Of a DNA stretch of 9,783 nucleotides, positions 7,185 to 9,783 are shown one piece after another. Numbering within the stretch: position 1 is the stretch's first letter; the number at the start of each line of letters is the position of its first letter. Made by a program: the position numbers and the translations under genes. Below the pieces are notes generated by a model that saw only the letters and a list, made by a program, of their open reading frames with translations, made no database searches and was not told the origin of the DNA. Origin of the DNA: an uncultured Chryseobacterium sp. (lineage in GTDB: Bacteria; Bacteroidota; Bacteroidia; Flavobacteriales; Weeksellaceae); contig NZ_CAKZIK010000084.1 in assembly GCF_936933875.1 (NCBI RefSeq), forward strand, positions 1 through 9,783, written 5' to 3'.

Positions 7185-8966
7185 ATGAATTTAAATATTC
7201 AGAAAATATTTTTACTCGGATTGATGTTGTCATCAACAGCAGTTTTCTCTCAAATCAAAGAAGAAAAACTGATTCTCGACAGAAAACGCGAACCCGAAGT
7301 AAAGAAAATTGAAAAGAAAAAAACGTCCATCGCACAGGAGAAAAACTATCCGCCAAAAGAGAAAAGGGTTCAGGATTCACTGTCTTTAAAGTACAATATC
7401 ACCAATGTTCCGCCGGTTTCGGATTTTAAAACTTCTACGATTCAGGGTGAAGATATTTCACCGAAGTTTGATGCAACCTATCAGAAAAATTATTTTCAGC
7501 TTGGAGTAGGGAATTATGGTAAAGTTTTAGCGGACGCCAATATTTCCACCACTTTGGAAAATAAAATGGAAGTTGGTGCGGACGCACATTTCCTATCAAC
7601 AACCGGATTGAAAAAGGATTACGACTGGAATTCCAAGCAAAGTTCAGCCAACATCGGTGCTTTCTTAAATTCCTACGGTGAAAAAGGCAAATTTAATATC
7701 AATGCAGATTTTGGTTTGAATGACTATAATTATTATGGAATTTATGCTTTGATTCCGGCTTCGGATGTAGATTTAAAGCAAAAAACCAACAGATTCCAGG
7801 TAAATGGTTACTACGATTTTTACAATAACGAAATTCTGAACGATGTTCGCGTTAAATCATCTTTTTTAAGCGACCATTTCGATGCCAAGGAATCTCAGGC
7901 TTCCGCTTTGCTGAATCTTTCAAAACACGGTATTGAAGTTCCCAGTTTAGAAGACGTAAGTATGAATGCAGATTTAGGAGTTGGAATCGAAACGGTTACT
8001 TCCACCTTTTCGATGGTGGATAAAAATGCATCCAATTATTTCAATGCGACTTTAGCTCCTAATGTAACGTTCCTTAAAGGGAAATCATATATTAAATTAG
8101 GTTCTGATTTTGCTTTTCTGAACGGGAAATATTCAAGCACAAGCTTGGCAGAAGTTACCCAAAAGAAATCCTATTGGTTTCCGCGAGCCGAATTACAGTT
8201 TGCTGCTACAGATGAATTTAAATTTTATGGTGGTGTAAATGGTGGATTGAAGTTAAACACTTACGCTAATTTATTGGAAGAAAATCCTTATTCAGTTTCG
8301 GATCAGCAGCTTCGTCCAACCGAAACAAAGTATAAAGTATATTTCGGATTGCGTGGAGATATTGATGAAACGGTGAAATATGATGTAAGTGCAGGCTTTG
8401 GGAAGATGAACGACATCCTTTTCTTTAAAGCAAACAACCTTTTTGATAATTTTTCATCTTTGAACCGTTCTGCTTACAATTTTGCTAATACATTTTCTGC
8501 GGCATATGATAATGGTACTGTAAGCGAAGTGAAGGGGAGTGTGCAGTATTTCCCATTAGAAAATTTGGCTTTAGATGGAGAATTAACTTTCGAAAAATAT
8601 AAACTGGAGAATTACGAAAACATCTATAACAAACCGTTATTGAGAGCCTCTTTAGGAGGAAAATATTCGATGTTGGATAAGAAATTACTTTTAGGAGCAC
8701 GAGCTATCTTTGCGTCAGACAAAACAACCAATTCATTTACAGTAAATCCACATCCAACAGATCCGGGATTGGTTGTTACCACAGAAAACACGGATGATAA
8801 AGTAGGAGGTTTTGCCGATCTGAATCTTTCAGCGGAATACAAAGTTCACAAAAATTTCAGTATTTTCGCCCTCGGAAATAATTTGCTCAATACCAAATAC
8901 CAAACTTTCAAAGGCTATAAAGTGCTGGGAGCGCAGGTTTTAGGAGGGTTGAAGATTTCTTTCTAG
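7185..8966 (+). CDS. Outer-membrane beta-barrel protein, TonB-receptor-like without plug
   Basis: A 593-residue outer-membrane protein. ATG 7185 is chosen because it gives a clean signal peptide (MNLNIQKIFLLGLMLSSTAV, cleavage before Gln 23). Upstream in-frame starts (TTG 7086, ATG 7092) would add up to 33 polar residues before it and overlap a hairpin. After cleavage comes a Lys/Glu-rich linker (about 24-70), then alternating amphipathic strands with aromatic girdles to the end. The C-terminus (565-593, NNLLNTKYQ...GYKVLGAQ...KISF) matches the last strands of TonB-dependent receptors and ends in Phe, the usual BAM recognition signal. No recognisable plug domain or TonB box is present, and it is shorter than typical receptors (roughly 650-1000 residues). 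It is often labelled TonB-dependent receptor by homology, but active transport is not supported by the sequence. The preceding periplasmic TPR gene is a likely partner (inference). Substrate unknown. Confidence 0.82.
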   Translation: MNLNIQKIFLLGLMLSSTAVFSQIKEEKLILDRKREPEVKKIEKKKTSIAQEKNYPPKEKRVQDSLSLKYNITNVPPVSDFKTSTIQGEDISPKFDATYQKNYFQLGVGNYGKVLADANISTTLENKMEVGADAHFLSTTGLKKDYDWNSKQSSANIGAFLNSYGEKGKFNINADFGLNDYNYYGIYALIPASDVDLKQKTNRFQVNGYYDFYNNEILNDVRVKSSFLSDHFDAKESQASALLNLSKHGIEVPSLEDVSMNADLGVGIETVTSTFSMVDKNASNYFNATLAPNVTFLKGKSYIKLGSDFAFLNGKYSSTSLAEVTQKKSYWFPRAELQFAATDEFKFYGGVNGGLKLNTYANLLEENPYSVSDQQLRPTETKYKVYFGLRGDIDETVKYDVSAGFGKMNDILFFKANNLFDNFSSLNRSAYNFANTFSAAYDNGTVSEVKGSVQYFPLENLALDGELTFEKYKLENYENIYNKPLLRASLGGKYSMLDKKLLLGARAIFASDKTTNSFTVNPHPTDPGLVVTTENTDDKVGGFADLNLSAEYKVHKNFSIFALGNNLLNTKYQTFKGYKVLGAQVLGGLKISF

Positions 8967-8998
8967 TTAATAATTTTTATTCTTGATTATTAATTTTT
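8967..8998 (+). terminator. AT-only hairpin terminator after barrel gene
   Basis: TTAATAAT (8967-8974) pairs perfectly with ATTATTAA (8986-8993) around an 11-base loop and is followed by five T (8994-8998). It begins directly after the barrel gene's stop codon. The stem has no G-C pair, so it may be only partly effective. Without it the tRNA at 9009 could be read through and processed from the same transcript. Confidence 0.4.
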
Positions 8999-9008
8999 AA
9001 TTAAAATT

Positions 9009-9080
9009 GGGCTCATAGTTTAATGGATAGAATTAAAGATTCCGGTTCTTTAGGTTGAGGTTCGATTCCTCATGGGCCTA
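9009..9080 (+). tRNA. tRNA-Arg (anticodon CCG)
   Basis: A full cloverleaf can be drawn over 72 bases. The acceptor stem pairs GGGCTCA with TGGGCCT, including two G-U pairs. The D arm is GTTT/GAAT with GG in the loop. The anticodon stem is AAAGA/TCTTT with loop TTCCGGT (T33 correct; anticodon CCG at 9042-9044). A 4-base variable loop is followed by T stem TGAGG/CCTCA with loop TTCGATT. The discriminator base is A. The 3' CCA is not encoded and would be added by CCA-adding enzyme. The anticodon reads the CGG arginine codon, and A after GG in the D loop fits the A20 arginine identity element. Confidence 0.95.
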
Positions 9081-9097
9081 CAAATGTTATAATAAAG

Positions 9098-9114
9098 GCT
9101 TTTTTAAAGCGTTT
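9098..9114 (+). terminator. Weak hairpin after tRNA-Arg
   Basis: GCTTT (9098-9102), three T, then AAAGC (9106-9110) form a short stem followed by G and four T. This is in the right place to end the tRNA transcript but is weak. The following stretch to 9145 shows nothing else I can support. Confidence 0.3.
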
Positions 9115-9145
9115 TGCAGTATCAGTGAAATTTTTCTTATTTTTA

Positions 9146-9176
9146 TTGTTTCTAAATAAATTTTGTTATACATTTG
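9146..9176 (+). promoter_or_regulatory. Bacteroidota-type promoter for a putative small RNA
   Basis: TTG at 9146-9148, a 20-base spacer, then TACATTTG at 9169-9176, an exact match to the flavobacterial housekeeping-sigma pattern TTG...TAnnTTTG. Transcription would start near 9183. No open reading frame follows before the strong terminator at 9239-9268. Confidence 0.6.
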
Positions 9177-9182
9177 TAATGT

Positions 9183-9268
9183 TTTCACGCCTGAAAGGGC
9201 AGAAAATAATTTTTTTTCATCATTTGTGTTTTTAGAATCGCGTTAATTTGTTAACGCGGTTTTTTTTT
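9183..9268 (+). ncRNA. Putative small non-coding RNA
   Basis: A consensus promoter and a strong terminator bracket about 85 bases with no plausible open reading frame. The 5' part could form a small GCC/GGC hairpin around 9188-9200, and the middle is T-rich and single-stranded-looking, as in regulatory RNAs. It does not look like tmRNA, 6S, SRP or RNase P RNA, which are longer and have known motifs. It is not assigned to any family. The alternative is that the promoter and terminator belong to nothing functional, or that the terminator serves the tRNA transcript. Confidence 0.4.
9239..9268 (+). terminator. Strong Rho-independent terminator
   Basis: CGCGTTAA (9239-9246) and TTAACGCG (9251-9258) form a perfect 8-bp stem with a TTTG loop, followed by G and nine T (9260-9268). 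This is the strongest terminator in the window. It may end the putative small RNA or read-through from the tRNA. The bases from 9269 to 9349 show nothing I can support. Confidence 0.88.
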
Positions 9269-9349
9269 AATTAAACTAAAAACTTTTATGGTTGGTGATA
9301 TGGTAATTTCAATAATAATTTGGATAATTTAGTGATGATAATTTTCATA

Positions 9350-9380
9350 TTGACTTCTTTAATAAAAATACCTACCTTTA
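9350..9380 (+). promoter_or_regulatory. Promoter of the YdcH-family gene
   Basis: TTG at 9350-9352, a 20-base spacer, then TACCTTTA at 9373-9380, one mismatch (final A for G) from TAnnTTTG. Transcription would start near 9387, leaving a short A-rich leader of about 24 bases before ATG 9411, as expected for Bacteroidota genes without a Shine-Dalgarno. Confidence 0.55.
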
Positions 9381-9410
9381 GTATATCAATAACAAATAAA
9401 GTTTAACGTC

Positions 9411-9647
9411 ATGGAAAATCATAACCTAACCCACGAATTCCCAGAGTATGAAACTAAAATCAATGCGTTAAAGCTGAATGATGAAGCGTTCCAGAAAATG
9501 TATGTGAATTACGAGGAAGTTAACGCACTCATTCAGCATTACGAAGAAGGGGAACAGAACCATACAACCGATGAACATTTAACCGATTTAAGAAAAAAAA
9601 GAGTTCATCTTAAAGATGATCTCTATTCATATCTACAGCAGAATTAA
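9411..9647 (+). CDS. YdcH/DUF465 family small protein
   Basis: A 78-residue soluble protein with no signal peptide or membrane segment. It matches the DUF465/YdcH family by length and signature: N-terminal HEFPEYETKINALK, then an F/Y-spaced helix (FQKMYVNYEEVNALI), and the C-terminal RKKRVHLKDDLYSYL, where LKD is the family's hallmark. It is predicted to be two antiparallel helices forming a hairpin or coiled coil. The family is widespread in bacteria and its biochemical role is not established. The ATG is supported by the family's N-terminal start and by the promoter 31 bases upstream. It is monocistronic, bounded by its own terminator. Confidence 0.9.
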   Translation: MENHNLTHEFPEYETKINALKLNDEAFQKMYVNYEEVNALIQHYEEGEQNHTTDEHLTDLRKKRVHLKDDLYSYLQQN

Positions 9648-9670
9648 TTTTAATTAAAAAAATAATTCCC

Positions 9671-9695
9671 AAAACGGCTGATGAAGCCGTTTTTT
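9671..9695 (+). terminator. Rho-independent terminator after the YdcH-family gene
   Basis: AAAACGGCT (9671-9679) pairs perfectly with AGCCGTTTT (9685-9693) around a 5-base loop and continues into a T-run to 9695. It lies 23 bases after the stop codon. The A-run on the 5' side means it could also work in reverse. Confidence 0.88.
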
Positions 9696-9758
9696 ATTTT
9701 GATATGTAAAAAGCGACTGAAAAATATTATGAATATCCGTAATTTATCATAACTTTTG

Positions 9759-9766
9759 TATATTTG
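9759..9766 (+). promoter_or_regulatory. Candidate -7 promoter element for a gene beyond the window
   Basis: TATATTTG is an exact TAnnTTTG element, but no TTG is found 17-23 bases upstream, so the -33 part is missing or degenerate. Transcription would start around 9773 and run out of the window. Confidence 0.4.
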
Positions 9767-9783
9767 TAGTAATCAAACAATTA

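Noticed and set aside
3084..8842. Several antisense open frames of 71-163 codons opposite the large genes
   Set aside because: They mirror the codon structure of the sense genes, have Cys/Phe/Ser/Arg-rich compositions, and show no family features or start signals.
9061..9080. 3' end of tRNA-Arg as an integration (att) site
   Set aside because: No second copy of the tRNA 3' end and no integrase or mobile genes are visible in the window.
9288..9332. 15-codon ORF (MVGDMVIS...) between terminator and the YdcH-family promoter
   Set aside because: Too short, has no promoter in front and directly follows a strong terminator.
1..9783. CRISPR array or insertion sequence
   Set aside because: No regularly spaced direct repeats, transposase motifs or flanking terminal repeats were seen.

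Overview
The window looks like a chromosomal segment of a low-GC member of the Bacteroidota, most likely a flavobacterium of the Chryseobacterium group. This rests on family recognition from the sequence alone: a very large secreted protein with a type B type IX secretion (T9SS) sorting domain, outer-membrane proteins whose signal peptides are cleaved just before Gln, and promoter-like TTG-N20-TAnnTTTG elements in place of classical -35/-10 boxes. All genes lie on the + strand.

Layout. Bases 1-299 are an AT-rich, poorly explained segment. It carries a short membrane-protein reading frame with a strong Shine-Dalgarno, which is odd for this phylum. That frame runs into the 5' end of a giant cell-surface gene (to 3899) whose signal peptide is readable in its own frame but has no start codon. 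This is either a sequence join or rearrangement near 290-303, or a one-base slip in a run of seven T. The giant protein is built from a chain of Cys-phased Ig-like domains and ends in the T9SS type B signal. A 199-base gap (3900-4098) holds an exact DnaA-box 9-mer inside nested inverted repeats and a second hairpin. Next comes a 986-residue periplasmic TPR superhelix protein (4099-7059) and, 125 bases on, a 593-residue outer-membrane beta-barrel with a TonB-receptor-like C-terminus but no plug domain (7185-8966). The gap between these two holds an attenuator-like hairpin and a decayed palindromic repeat. After an AT-only terminator come tRNA-Arg(CCG) (9009-9080), a promoter-terminator pair that could bracket an approximately 85-nt small RNA, and a small DUF465/YdcH-family protein (9411-9647) with its own promoter and terminator. 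A promoter element for a gene beyond the window closes the region.

How the parts may work together. The giant protein is a surface or extracellular adhesin-like product exported by Sec and then T9SS. The TPR protein and the plug-less barrel look like a co-transcribed periplasm/outer-membrane pair of unknown function. The tRNA, putative small RNA and YdcH-like gene appear to be independent transcription units. The most notable points are the broken 5' end of the T9SS gene, the DnaA-box/inverted-repeat region, the TPR plus plug-less barrel pair, and the possible small RNA. None of these is proven by the sequence alone.
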